39,818 nt of DNA from Oscillospiraceae bacterium. Its GTDB lineage: Bacteria > Bacillota > Clostridia > Oscillospirales > Oscillospiraceae. The stretch spans positions 1 through 39,818 of the forward strand of contig JAFSHB010000122.1 in NCBI GenBank assembly GCA_017440525.1. The letters run 5' to 3'. Positions 10,101 through 17,267 of this stretch are shown here, piece by piece. Every line of letters begins with the position of its first letter. Position 1 is the stretch's first letter. Under the pieces are notes generated by a model, which searched no databases, was not told the origin of the DNA, and saw only the letters and a program-made list of their open reading frames with translations. The position numbers were made by a program, and so were the translations under genes.

Positions 10101-11584
10101 GTGGGATTCTCGGGCGTGCCCATGCCGGTGGCGACCAGTTTTGCGAACCGCTCACCGGTATAAAGGGTGCTGCCCAGCTGGATGCCCTCCACCTGCTTGA
10201 CCTCCATGTTGGGGCCAATGTAATCGCGGAATTCCAGATGGCCGCTGTGGTGGACATCGCCGCCCTCCACCAGCGTGGGGTAGTACATAGTCTGCAGGAT
10301 GATGGTATCGACGATACTCTGGAACGCGGTGGAAAGCTCATTGGATGTGCCTGCAGCAAAATAGCGGTCAACATAGTTCTTGCTCAGGGGCATGGTGTCG
10401 TTTCTGTCGTTGACACCGTCGTTGAGCTTGGTCACACGGCGGTCGTTATGGTCGTTCAAAGACATGGAACTGCCTTCGTTCAGCCGCTCAAAGCGGCTCC
10501 AGTTGCTGTTGGCCGTGGTGCTGGCACCGGCGTTGTTGGGATCCATGACGCTCAGGGCATTGGCATCGCTGCCCACGCCGAGACCAAGGGTATAGAACAG
10601 AGGCTCAACTTCATCGCCGTACTTCCGGGCGACCTTTTCCTTTGCCCAGGAGGCAGTCAGCTGGGTCACGAAGGCCATATCGCCGGTGGTGCTGGAGGAC
10701 TGGCCGTTGCCCATGTTGTAGTTGCCGATATTGGTATAGCTGTTGGTAGCGTAGGTAGGTGCGCCGTCACTCATGAGCACCATGATGGGGGTACGGGTGG
10801 TACCGGCCTGGAAGCCTTCCGTGATGGTGGTCTGGAGATCGGCTGCAGTCAGCTGCCCCATGGCGACCTCGATGCCCTTCTGGATGTAGGTGGCACCAAC
10901 AACCTCGCGTTTGCCGTTGGGTCTGCTGTTATTGGAATCTCTCACACCGGCACTGACGACGACCTCGTCATTATTGTTCAGATAGATATAGGAAGGGATG
11001 GTCACATTGTCCACCGTGGTCGTAGAGGTGGTGGTATAGCGATCGAGGGGCATCATCAAGGTGGCATTGGAGGAATACAGGACCACACCGACACGGTTGT
11101 AGTTGTTCAGCGCCAGCAGATCGCCGATGGCCTTGTTGGCAGCCTGGACCATGCGGACATCGCGGTTGCCGCTGTCCATAGAGCCGGAGACATCCAGGAT
11201 GAACATGGTATCGGTGGGCAGGGTGGAATAGCCCACGATGGTCTTGGTGGATGCGATAGCAGAAAGAGAGATCAGGAAGTCTCTGGGATTCTGCAGCTCC
11301 ATGGTGAAGTTCTCTTCTTCATCGGTGGCTTCGAAATATGCTTCCGCCGACTCAAAGACAGACTTATCCGTCCAGACACCGCCTGCATAAGAAGTGTCCA
11401 GATCCACGATCACATTTTTCCATTCGTTGACGGTAGGGGGATCTGTGTCTTTGATCCCAAGTCCGCCAAAGACAGCCGTTCTGGCCCCGACAGGGACAGT
11501 CACGCCGGACAGGCCTCCCAATGCCATGATCAAAGCCAGCATCAGTGCAATATATTTTTTCCAGCTTCCGTTCCTCTTCTTCAT
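4103..11584 (-). CDS. Giant cell-wall-anchored VWA and tandem pilin-domain surface protein
   Basis: A protein of about 2493 residues. A signal peptide (residues 1-35) starts MKKRNGSWKKYIALMLAL. A von Willebrand A domain follows, with its MIDAS motif at D131-V-S-G-S135. After a beta-rich linker, about twelve domains in tandem run from residue ~865 to ~2436. Most begin with a K-x-L-x-G-R type strand and continue with TFELYE. They then show a Y-x-V-x-E-x-x-G segment and end in F-[TSRV]-N-x-[YF]. This is the Spy0128/FctA pilin layout, in which Lys, Glu and Asn make intramolecular isopeptide bonds. The first two units look more like DUF5979/CnaB domains. The C-terminus has SPKTGDE (about 2457), a membrane helix and RRRRA, a sortase sorting signal with Ser in place of the usual Leu. 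The start at 11584 has GGGAGG 8 bases upstream. It is probably an adhesin or pilus-like stalk; the ligand is unknown. Confidence 0.9.
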   Translation of the reverse strand: MKKRNGSWKKYIALMLALIMALGGLSGVTVPVGARTAVFGGLGIKDTDPPTVNEWKNVIVDLDTSYAGGVWTDKSVFESAEAYFEATDEEENFTMELQNPRDFLISLSAIASTKTIVGYSTLPTDTMFILDVSGSMDSGNRDVRMVQAANKAIGDLLALNNYNRVGVVLYSSNATLMMPLDRYTTTSTTTVDNVTIPSYIYLNNNDEVVVSAGVRDSNNSRPNGKREVVGATYIQKGIEVAMGQLTAADLQTTITEGFQAGTTRTPIMVLMSDGAPTYATNSYTNIGNYNMGNGQSSSTTGDMAFVTQLTASWAKEKVARKYGDEVEPLFYTLGLGVGSDANALSVMDPNNAGASTTANSNWSRFERLNEGSSMSLNDHNDRRVTKLNDGVNDRNDTMPLSKNYVDRYFAAGTSNELSTAFQSIVDTIILQTMYYPTLVEGGDVHHSGHLEFRDYIGPNMEVKQVEGIQLGSTLYTGERFAKLVATGMGTPENPTEEGTELVHSLITRLDLGESSDPAAVQTAQQLIAKAWQYGQLAYNTDYDGNVTWSNWIGWYADENDKYLGFWDGDGIDAEMVGKAAYAIKSYLVMGGVGEDKRETDMFYASIQIRSALDADGNVTEDIVYGRLPASLIPMVEYHVSLDSNDPMTAKKITLSQSGATAPSRLIYEVGLRSDIDILDLEGTAAEGLKTDENGNFVFYTDQWDTTGLSEGVAPNKLHNAYVNFFPSEENERYYYHEDTPIYVRGDNGFVKYYGREPVAGDGNSYYHAHVIYRAASNGGTASVEVEYAQIPASALTADTVKQVEGTNNWMIKKGTLHLFEARTAANKTENTTATLPYSEYPIVHDDADMGYHLDGILGNNGILTIDAPEGIKLTKRIDDTLVDDGTTYTFRVDLTSGSHADATVYLITETDGVRSAWQEIDFADTYTVELAPGDVAWLAGLPEGNTYTVTEEVDGEYEVSAITVDGDDMEEAVITVEDDHIADVVFTNSAVFTGDVEIGKTVISDFAPHMTSQYAFRFDFAVTVTDADPDAEYAVDLVQADGTVVNWESFCADEEGKIEFELELSHGESVLIRDLPEGAQVYAAETMLPGFTGDRTDDEETVSVIAGETARVTFTNTYEAEPVSPTAVDVFAKKILQGRDWAEGDSFTFSVEKHVSSEEHTVIEEVEVDYSDDDKIADFQSNAGERYTEPGTYSYRVVEKPGDLAGVAYDSAICYFDIVVKDDGEGHLYIADVIGRRDVEIVYDDATETWDVIAEFTNVYNSEGSVQASLGVVKDVEDDAETGIDKAGFEFELYEADEDFDIDDAPRATVTTNAEGVAAFPDTVFTEEGTYYFVLKEVEGDDPRMEYDPAEYRFTVEITSDPETSGLVAAGTVTDADGKVLYEEEVAYDPETQIVPVLSYAAEFTNVYEPLSTETAIAGVKELIGRDINDGEFTFELYEAELTDDGFVTGNYITETTNTDDAFRFEDLDALTYSKTGLYYYAVKEEKGELGGVTYDEDTVYVTVQVTADLANGALTVNSVNTTDAQGNSAMLKFTNTYRAEGTSGTIEADKTMTGRTLAADMFRFQLKDAASSEVLQTVTNDAQGKISFTVDYTAPGEFDYIISEQIPTGVDANGRLNGVLYDTVQWPVHVVVRDDLAGQLVTEVSYPEGAPAFANDYTPAATTATIRGQKVLEGRAQTAGEFTFELYETDAAFVPLDGVADGTAATYDMGGSFGFSFGERTYSKAGGYRYIVVEKNTGDDQIDYDLTVYYVLVAVTDDGEGRLESKVTVGNAIENGLITAPVNAVEFYNVFNHEATKLQIGGSKKLEGHGWSHDGTAHQFTFELYEANEEFAVVEGTAPLTAANDPTAAGKEGAFLFPELTFDQEGTYYYVVRERFPAGVTAEDPRDDVTGIVYDTRELHVTVTVAEDPADPLALKATYTVNGAESIEFVNRYTTEGSVLATISGKKVMEGRALHADGFTFILKDSSGKEVERVINNGDGTSNEGTFSFHALTFDKADTYTYTVEEEKGSVAGVTYSEEVYTVTIKVGHKDGKLLEPEITYQNGDKAADAMVFTNVYKAAESDKLVISGTKTLLGGILKDKQFTFELYAAAVDADGVFVQGDKLAEATNIGTVFTFGGLSYQTVGEYHYIIKEQAGHETGVTYDDNVFYVTVLAEDPGTGKLTAEVSQIASEKTVSGAGVEFSNIFTPAPITVSFSGKKSLSGRDMVDGEFTFELFETGADHLVAEGAQPVDTASNQNRSFTFDEVELSVAGAYYFVVREVKGSAANVTYDSTVYNITVLVSNNNGVLEKTVTYRVGTEEKAEMEFRNTYKKLDPQPKALEIELQIEKVMRGDFGLDGFEFELLDRDGDVIDTARSDRRGEATLEVGPFRKADAGKTYTYYIREVDTDIPGISYSTREYEVQIAIYYDSARNVLSYELVKDGEVVDEDEAFVFTNIYHSGGSDGPVDPYEPPYTPTSPKTGDEGTGLWTAMLIVGILGFAVTAIALFRRRRA
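4277..8990 (-). repeat. Coding repeat: about 12 tandem isopeptide-type domains
   Basis: Successive domain ends, marked by the F-x-N-x-Y strand, fall near 8621, 8237, 7811, 7367, 6977, 6617, 6214, 5789, 5417, 5030, 4658 and 4277. The period is therefore 360-444 bases (120-148 residues). Sequence identity between units is low. Only the motif skeleton repeats, so this is an old expansion rather than a recent duplication. Confidence 0.85.
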
Positions 11585-11611
11585 TTTCATTTCCTCCCGG
11601 GAGAGCGATCG

Positions 11612-11629
11612 TTGGTATTTTCGTACCAA
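11612..11629 (-). other. Small hairpin in the 5' leader of the surface-protein gene
   Basis: The sequence TTGGTA-CGAAAA-TACCAA lies 14 bases upstream of the GGGAGG ribosome binding site. It could affect mRNA stability or translation. No riboswitch family is recognised, and no convincing promoter was found between it and the sortase terminator. Confidence 0.35.
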
Positions 11630-11772
11630 AACGCGCATTTATTTCAGATCACGCAAACCATTTCCGCAATATTTTCGAGCTTTGGGCATACTGACCCTTT
11701 ATATGGTAGTATCCAATTCCATTCTACCACTCAGCACCACAAAATGCAATATCAAATGTATGCTCAGAAAGC

Positions 11773-11815
11773 AAAAAAGACCCATCACGCTCCTTCTCGG
11801 AACGATGGGTCTTTT
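11773..11815 (-). terminator. Intrinsic terminator after the sortase gene
   Basis: On the minus strand AAAAGACCCATC pairs with GATGGGTCTTTT across a 17-base loop and is followed by a T-run. It lies 7 bases after the sortase stop. The giant surface gene downstream must therefore have its own promoter or rely on read-through. Confidence 0.8.
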
Positions 11816-11821
11816 ATGTAT

Positions 11822-12658
11822 CTACTGCATGGGGACGAGCCTGCAGAACAGGAGATATCTGGCATCCTCGTGATCGTAGGAGCAGGTCGACAATGTCACG
11901 ATCCGGTCCTCCGTGCCGACCGGCACATCCGCAGAAAAGTCCGACAGCAGCTTCACCTTTTCGATGTAGGCTGCATATTCCTCATCATCGCGGAACGACA
12001 GCTGGTACAGGTCGGAATTTCCCGGCACGACACAGCCGGCAAACACCTGCAAACTGAAGCTCCCCTCCTCCGTCACGAGCAGCAGCTCCGGATGGGCTTC
12101 ATAGTATCCCGGCTCGGCATACCGGACCAGCGATGCGAACATGGCTCCGTTTCGCATATTATGTCCGTAAATAAATGTATTTCGGTCGGACAGATCCTTC
12201 CCATTACGGAAATCCATAAAGATCGATCCGTTGCTGTTGACCGTACCATCGATCAGATGATTTAGATAGTATGCATTGTCCGTTCCCTGTACAACAGGAT
12301 AGTTGATGGCACCGGTATCGGAGCCGATCCAGCCCACCACATGGGGATCGATGGCCTTCAGTGCCTCCAGGTCGACGGTCAGCGGTCTGGACACATCGAT
12401 AACAGTCGCTTCTTCATGCGCCTTCTCCGTCTGCTGTACCGTATCGCCCTGCATCGCAGGAGGCTCCGGGGTCTGCGGCATGACCACACTTTGCGCCAGA
12501 GAAGCATATGCAGCAACACCCAGCTCCCGCTCCTGTCTGCCCCGGACGAGCTTCACGCTGCTCAGCACGATGGCACCGGCAAACAGGACCGCGAGCACTG
12601 TCAGCAAAATGTCCACAGCTTTTTTCTTCGGTCTTTTTTTCAGATATTTTCCTGCCAT
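11822..12658 (-). CDS. srtB: Class B sortase
   Basis: A 278-residue cysteine transpeptidase. It has a cytoplasmic basic N-terminus (KKRPKKK), one membrane anchor at about residues 16-35, and an extracellular catalytic domain. The catalytic triad is visible as H166 in IYGHNM, C259 in TLSTC and R267 in DARYLL. The extra helix before the active-site Cys and the overall layout (VGWI near residue 108, NYPVVQG near 119) mark class B. In clostridia these enzymes often anchor [SP]PxTG-type proteins, which fits the SPKTG protein encoded just downstream. The permease gene ends 15 bases upstream, so it is probably the second gene of a permease-sortase transcript. A terminator follows. The SrtB substrate is inferred from location only. 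Confidence 0.93.
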   Translation of the reverse strand: MAGKYLKKRPKKKAVDILLTVLAVLFAGAIVLSSVKLVRGRQERELGVAAYASLAQSVVMPQTPEPPAMQGDTVQQTEKAHEEATVIDVSRPLTVDLEALKAIDPHVVGWIGSDTGAINYPVVQGTDNAYYLNHLIDGTVNSNGSIFMDFRNGKDLSDRNTFIYGHNMRNGAMFASLVRYAEPGYYEAHPELLLVTEEGSFSLQVFAGCVVPGNSDLYQLSFRDDEEYAAYIEKVKLLSDFSADVPVGTEDRIVTLSTCSYDHEDARYLLFCRLVPMQ

Positions 12659-12673
12659 AGTGTTCCCTTTCCT

Positions 12674-14074
12674 CTAGCCGGTCTTTTTCTTATAAAAACA
12701 ATTGCCCACGATCATGACCGCAACGAACACGATCAGATAGAACACCACAGGACAGGCGAACCGTCCCTGTGCTGCAGCAGCCTGATAAGGCACGATACCG
12801 TGGGCATAGACTGCGGCAAAGACCATGAACACAGACGCGGCGATGCCCAAGATGGGCAGCAGGACATTCTTGAAGAAGCCCTCCCTGCCATGCATATGGA
12901 TCACCTTGATGAACATGGGGATATACAGCGCGTAGATGGTGATGATGGGAAGCTCTGAAGAGTCGAAGCTGAACACCCCAAACAGCGGTGTGCTGTTAAG
13001 ATTGGCACCGTAGAAGTAGAACATCCAGAAACCATTGACCACCAGCGCAACGACGGCAGAATTGACAGGCATATTGACCGTGCCGCTGACCTCTGCCATG
13101 ACTGCGGGCTTGGGTCCCTCATTTCGCATGCCAAGGGAGTACATACCTCTCTGGTTGGCCAGCATCAAGCCATTGAGCGTGCCAAGGCAGGATACGACCA
13201 CGAACACATACAGGAATGTGCCGCCCACTTTGCCAAAGACAGAAAGGAACGCCACATTGGCACCGTTCTTCATCAGCTCCTCCACGGGGGCTGCACCGGC
13301 CAGACCGATATAGTAGACGATATAGACGACCACGATCACAGAACAACCGATGATCAGGGCGATCGGAAGATTCCGCTTGGCGTTCTTCAGCTCACTGTTG
13401 ATGGTCGTGGCGATGATCCAGCCCTCATAAGCAAACGCCGTAGCGACTGTCGCAACGAAGATCATACCACCGGCATTCAGACCATTCTCCCCGCTGACGA
13501 CCGGCGCAGTAAATTCTTGGACCGTATTGCCGCTGGCAAGGCCCACGATCAGACCGACGACCGCCATCAGCACCAGCGGGATCAGCTTCAGGAAGGTCGT
13601 ACTGACCTGGAACTTGCCCGCGATCTTGGGCGCGAGCGCGTTGACCGCAAAGCTCAGGCACAGATAAAAACACGCCAGCGACATACACAGCCCCCCGGTG
13701 ATCTCAGAGGAGCCGAACAGTTCCAGCGTATACCGGGCAGATACCCATGCCAGAACACTGGTCATGGCAGGATAGTACAGGACTGTGGCGAACCAGCCGG
13801 TCAGGTAGGCGTAACGGCTGCCCATGGTGGCCTCCGCATAGTCCACAAGACCGTTGACTTTCTCATATCGCGTACCGAGATTGGCAAAGTTCAGCGCGCA
13901 GAGGATCATCACCGCGCCGCCGATCAGCCACGCGATGATACCGAGGGGCACATTGCCATTGGTATGACCGAGCACGCTCTGCGCCTTAAAAAATACGCCG
14001 GAGCCGATGACGATACCAACGACCATGCAGATCGCCGTCAAAAGCCCGTATCGTTTTTCCAATCTGTTTTCCAT
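12674..14074 (-). CDS. APC family amino-acid permease
   Basis: A 466-residue membrane protein with about twelve hydrophobic helices, starting MENRLEKRYGLLTAICMVVG. The TM1 motif GIVIGSGVFF contains the unwound Gly-rich substrate-binding stretch of APC superfamily transporters. The TM6 region, with AFAYEGWI, is also typical of the family. It probably imports or exchanges amino acids; the specificity cannot be read from the sequence. The start at 14074 has GGAGAG 7 to 8 bases upstream; upstream in-frame ATGs have no ribosome binding site. A good vegetative promoter lies at 14112-14140. The sortase gene follows after 15 bases. Confidence 0.9.
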   Translation of the reverse strand: MENRLEKRYGLLTAICMVVGIVIGSGVFFKAQSVLGHTNGNVPLGIIAWLIGGAVMILCALNFANLGTRYEKVNGLVDYAEATMGSRYAYLTGWFATVLYYPAMTSVLAWVSARYTLELFGSSEITGGLCMSLACFYLCLSFAVNALAPKIAGKFQVSTTFLKLIPLVLMAVVGLIVGLASGNTVQEFTAPVVSGENGLNAGGMIFVATVATAFAYEGWIIATTINSELKNAKRNLPIALIIGCSVIVVVYIVYYIGLAGAAPVEELMKNGANVAFLSVFGKVGGTFLYVFVVVSCLGTLNGLMLANQRGMYSLGMRNEGPKPAVMAEVSGTVNMPVNSAVVALVVNGFWMFYFYGANLNSTPLFGVFSFDSSELPIITIYALYIPMFIKVIHMHGREGFFKNVLLPILGIAASVFMVFAAVYAHGIVPYQAAAAQGRFACPVVFYLIVFVAVMIVGNCFYKKKTG

Positions 14075-14111
14075 TGCGTTCTCTCCAATCGTAAGGGATC
14101 TTGTGATCTTC

Positions 14112-14140
14112 ATTATACATAAAAGAAAAATGGAACGCAA
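14112..14140 (-). promoter_or_regulatory. Promoter of the permease-sortase unit
   Basis: On the minus strand TTGCGT (14140-14135) and a perfect TATAAT (14117-14112) are spaced by 17 bases, giving a leader of about 30 bases to the start at 14074. Confidence 0.7.
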
Positions 14141-14181
14141 CCGGCAATATTTCCATGGCTGACCGTTTTGTGCTGTTTTAC

Positions 14182-14210
14182 TTGTTCTCAGACGAAATTT
14201 GTGATATACT
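14182..14210 (+). promoter_or_regulatory. Promoter of the dnaD-dnaC-kinase-like unit
   Basis: TTGTTC (14182-14187) and TATACT (14205-14210) are 17 bases apart, with a TGTGA extension before the -10. The AGGAGG site at 14237 and start at 14250 follow at normal distance. It is divergent from the permease promoter. Confidence 0.65.
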
Positions 14211-14249
14211 GTTGCAAGACTGTAAGGATCAACGATAGGAGGTGGATGT

Positions 14250-15140
14250 ATGCCCGATCAGGATCTCATCATCCCTGAGCGTGACTGGCGAAAACTGCTG
14301 GCGGCCGCCAGCGGAGACAGCGCCCTGTTATATTTATACCTTCGCGCAGGCGGCACAGAGCTGCAGGCCAGGCACGCACTGCGTATGAGCGACGATCAGA
14401 TCGCTGCGGCAGCCTCCTTCCTGCGCCAGTCCGGCCTTTGGGAGGATAAAGTCCCCACGGTCATGCGTCCGGCGCAGCCGCCCTCCTATACGGAAGCAGA
14501 TCTGCTCCGCGCACAGGAGCGCGATATGTTCCGCAGGCTCCTCGGCGAAGTCCAGAGAAGGCTCGGCAAGCTCCTGAGCGTCGAGGAATGCAAGATCTTA
14601 CTCTCCATCCACGAGTATCTGGGGATGTCTGATGAGGTCATCTCCATCCTGATCTGCTACTGTCTTCAGCGTTCCAAAGCCAAAGGGAACGACCGCACCC
14701 CTTCCATGCGCACCATCGAGCGCGAGGCATACCGTTGGGCAGACCTCGGCATCGAGACCATGGAAGAGGCCGCCTCCTATGTACAGCTGCAGAACCAGCG
14801 TCAGACCAAGATCGGCAAAGTTCGGCGGACGCTCCAGTTGGGAGACCGCCGCCTGACGCCGGGCGAAGAGAAATATATCGCACAATGGCTCGACTGGGGC
14901 TTCGGCACAGACGAGATCGCGATCGCCTATGAAAAGACCTGTATCAACACAGGCAGTCTGAAATGGCCCTATCTCAACTCCATTTTGAAGAGCTGGCATG
15001 AGAAAGGTCTGCACGATGTGGGAGCCATCGAAGCCGGAGACAAAGCCCCGATCCGTACTGCCTCCGAGACCGGAGGTCTGGGTGAATTGGAGCTGGAGGC
15101 TATCCGCCGCATCATGCAGGAAAAAAAGGAGGGGATGTAA
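14250..15140 (+). CDS. dnaD: DnaD domain protein, replication initiation
   Basis: A 296-residue protein related to DnaD/DnaB of Bacillus, which remodel DNA and recruit the helicase loader at origins and stalled forks. The N-terminal part (about 1-80) looks like a winged-helix dimerisation domain (LLYLYLRAGG, then AARHALRMSDDQI-like helices). The DnaD_B domain sits at about residues 115-200, with LSVEECKILLSIHEYLGMSDEV and YRWADLGIETMEEA. A second, similar segment lies at about 200-260 and contains YIAQWLDWGF and YLNSILKSWHEKG, the YxxxIxxxW motif that contacts single-stranded DNA in DnaD. The start has a perfect AGGAGG site. It touches the next gene (TAA then TTG), so the two are translationally coupled. 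Confidence 0.88.
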   Translation: MPDQDLIIPERDWRKLLAAASGDSALLYLYLRAGGTELQARHALRMSDDQIAAAASFLRQSGLWEDKVPTVMRPAQPPSYTEADLLRAQERDMFRRLLGEVQRRLGKLLSVEECKILLSIHEYLGMSDEVISILICYCLQRSKAKGNDRTPSMRTIEREAYRWADLGIETMEEAASYVQLQNQRQTKIGKVRRTLQLGDRRLTPGEEKYIAQWLDWGFGTDEIAIAYEKTCINTGSLKWPYLNSILKSWHEKGLHDVGAIEAGDKAPIRTASETGGLGELELEAIRRIMQEKKEGM

Positions 15141-16115
15141 TTGGCGTATTCCGAAGATATCATCCGCCGTGCGCAGGATCGTCTGCAGCACGCCAAAGCA
15201 GACCATGATTCCGAATCTGCCGCCCGTATCGCCCGCATCTACGCCGCTTATCCCAGGCTGCGTGAGATTGATGTCGCATTGCGGCGCTCTGTGGCGCAGG
15301 CAGTCGCGGCGGCGCTCCGTCACGGAGAAGATCCCACGCCTGTCATCGAGCGGCTCAAAGAGGAGAATCTGTCCCTGCAAAGAGAACGGGAATGGATCCT
15401 GGACGCCAATGGTCTCGATGAGAGCGCACTGGAGCCTGCACCCATCTGCCCCCACTGCAACGGCTCCGGCTACAGCGGTGCATCGATGTGTGAATGCCTG
15501 CAGGAGCTGTGCCGTCAGGAGCAAAAGAAAGAGCTCTCCAGCTTACTGGCAGGAAAAGAGACTTTTGAGAGCTTTCGGCTGGAGCTGTATCCCTCAGAGC
15601 CGGATCCTCAGACCGGAATCAGCCCCCGGATGCTGATGCAGAGCAACTTTCAGCTGTGCAAAAAATATGCCAGAGAGTTCTCCGCAGCCTCCCCCTCCCT
15701 GCTGTTCACCGGCGCACCGGGACTTGGCAAGACATTCCTTTCCGCCTGTATCGCCCGCACCGTGGCAGACAACGGTTTCTCCGTGGTCTATGACACCGCC
15801 GGAAAGCTGATCTCCGATTTTGAGTCCGCCAAATTCGGCGGCGACCACAGCGGAGATCTGACGAAAAAATATCTGCAGTGCGATCTGCTCATCATCGACG
15901 ATCTTGGCACGGAGATGTCCACACAATTCAGCCTCTCCGCCCTGTATCAGGTGATCAACACCAGGATGATGGAGGAAAAGCCGATCATCATCTCCACCAA
16001 TCTGTCTGCGGATGGCATTTCCCAGCGCTACCCCGGTCCGATCGCTTCCAGGATCCGCGGCACCTATACGATCTGCCCTTTCCGTGGGACAGATATCCGC
16101 GCTCTGCGGCGATAA
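15141..16115 (+). CDS. dnaC: DnaC-like helicase loader ATPase
   Basis: A 324-residue AAA+ ATPase of the DnaC/DnaI/IstB group that loads replicative helicase. Walker A is GAPGLGKT (191-198), Walker B LLIIDD (249-254), sensor-1 ISTN (284-287), and an arginine-finger region SRIRG lies near 303-307. Before the ATPase there is a probable zinc-binding cluster (C103, C106, C117, C119), comparable to that of DnaI. The N-terminal 100 residues are helical and may bind helicase. The start is TTG at 15141, directly after the dnaD stop, using the AAAAAAGGAGGGG site at the end of dnaD. IstB transposition proteins share this fold, but no transposase is nearby and the dnaD neighbour favours the replication role. 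Confidence 0.9.
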   Translation: MAYSEDIIRRAQDRLQHAKADHDSESAARIARIYAAYPRLREIDVALRRSVAQAVAAALRHGEDPTPVIERLKEENLSLQREREWILDANGLDESALEPAPICPHCNGSGYSGASMCECLQELCRQEQKKELSSLLAGKETFESFRLELYPSEPDPQTGISPRMLMQSNFQLCKKYAREFSAASPSLLFTGAPGLGKTFLSACIARTVADNGFSVVYDTAGKLISDFESAKFGGDHSGDLTKKYLQCDLLIIDDLGTEMSTQFSLSALYQVINTRMMEEKPIIISTNLSADGISQRYPGPIASRIRGTYTICPFRGTDIRALRR

Positions 16116-16168
16116 AACGGACAAGACTGTACATCCTAAAGAAACACCGATCATCGGAGGTCCATGCT

Positions 16169-17230
16169 ATGCACCAACAAAGCGTCGATACCATCATGCC
16201 CGTGCTGTCGTTCCTGCAGCGCTCCGCATTCTGCATCCGCGACAACGGCACTGTGACCGAAACAGACGCGGCACGAACGCTCGCGCCCGCCTGCGCCGCC
16301 GCGCTGCCTCAATGGCTGGGCTCCAGCAAGCCCCTGTTTGATACATGGGACAAGACCGGCAGCCTGCGATTCACGATCACCCTGCAAGATCAGCAGTATC
16401 AGGTAGCTGCACAGCCGCTGCTGGACGGTATGCTATTCCTGTTGGAGACCTGTGCGGTCGTCGGCGCTGCCTCGGATGCCATGAGCGTCGTTTCTCAGAT
16501 CATGCGGCAGCCGCTGTCAGAATTGAGCAGTCTGTTCCACATGATGTCCGACAGCATCGAGGAGGCACAGTATGCCGCAGCACAGCGTCAGATCTGTCTG
16601 ATGACGCGCACCGTGTCCAATCTCACAGAGCTTTCCAGATTGAGCCAGGATGCCCCGAAGCTCCACATCACCGCCGGTGATACACTGAGCCTTCTCGACG
16701 GCTTCCTCGACGAGGTGGAAGACCTTTGCCGAAGCGCCGGCCGCGACCTCATCCGTCTGCTGCCGAAAAAAACGGTATGTTTCCACGGTGATGAGGCACT
16801 GCTCAAGCGTGCGATCTTGAATCTGATCTCCAATGCACTGAAGTTCGGTACGCCCGGTACCCCCATTCGTTTCCGCGCAGAGTCTCTCGGCACTCATCTG
16901 ATGTTCCAGGTGGAGAATGCGTGTCCCGACAGCGACAACGAGTTCCTGCGCAACGCGTTCAACAGGCTCTCGACCAGAGGTCTGCTCCCGGATGTCAAAT
17001 GGGGCGTTGGTCTCGGCATCCCGCTGGTCAATGCCGTTGCCCGGCTCCATGGCGGCTCCATCGCTCTGGACAACTCCGGCGGAAAGGTCACGGTCAGCTT
17101 TTCCATCTCTCTGCGTACGACCATGCCCGGCACGACACTGGGCTCACTGGTCACGGATTACACCGGCGGTATCCGCCAAACGCTTCTGGAGCTGTCGGAT
17201 GCCCTGCCCAACGAAGTTTATATGCGATAA
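16169..17230 (+). CDS. Histidine-kinase-like ATPase lacking the usual phospho-His
   Basis: A 353-residue soluble protein. The N-terminal 100 residues resemble a small PAS-like sensor (FCIRDNGTVTETD). A DHp-like helical part follows at about 103-165, then a HATPase_c domain at about 200-315. The N-box is NLISNALKF (218-226) and the G2-like loop is GVGLGIPLV (279-287). At the H-box position the sequence is S-Q110-I-M-R-Q-P-L, aligned with the common S-H-E-x-R-x-P-L, so Gln replaces the phosphorylated His. The usual DxGxG G1 motif is also not evident. There are no transmembrane helices and no response regulator gene nearby. It follows dnaC after 53 bases with GGAGG before the ATG, so it may be cotranscribed. 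It could be a pseudokinase, or a protein kinase of the SpoIIAB style; function is unknown. Confidence 0.75.
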   Translation: MHQQSVDTIMPVLSFLQRSAFCIRDNGTVTETDAARTLAPACAAALPQWLGSSKPLFDTWDKTGSLRFTITLQDQQYQVAAQPLLDGMLFLLETCAVVGAASDAMSVVSQIMRQPLSELSSLFHMMSDSIEEAQYAAAQRQICLMTRTVSNLTELSRLSQDAPKLHITAGDTLSLLDGFLDEVEDLCRSAGRDLIRLLPKKTVCFHGDEALLKRAILNLISNALKFGTPGTPIRFRAESLGTHLMFQVENACPDSDNEFLRNAFNRLSTRGLLPDVKWGVGLGIPLVNAVARLHGGSIALDNSGGKVTVSFSISLRTTMPGTTLGSLVTDYTGGIRQTLLELSDALPNEVYMR

Positions 17231-17267
17231 AAAAGACTGCAGTTCCCATCGGAACTGCAGTCTTTTT
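17231..17267. terminator. Bidirectional intrinsic terminator
   Basis: AAAAGACTGCAGTTCC pairs with GGAACTGCAGTCTTTT around a CATC loop, with A- and T-runs on either side. It separates the convergent kinase-like gene and trkH, and its edge touches the trkH stop codon. Confidence 0.9.

Noticed and set aside
9671..12265. An 864-codon open frame on the plus strand
   Set aside because: It is antisense to the surface-protein and sortase genes, runs through the intergenic terminator, and has no family resemblance.
15141..16115. IstB-type transposition helper
   Set aside because: The fold is shared, but no transposase or inverted repeats are nearby, and dnaD is coupled upstream.
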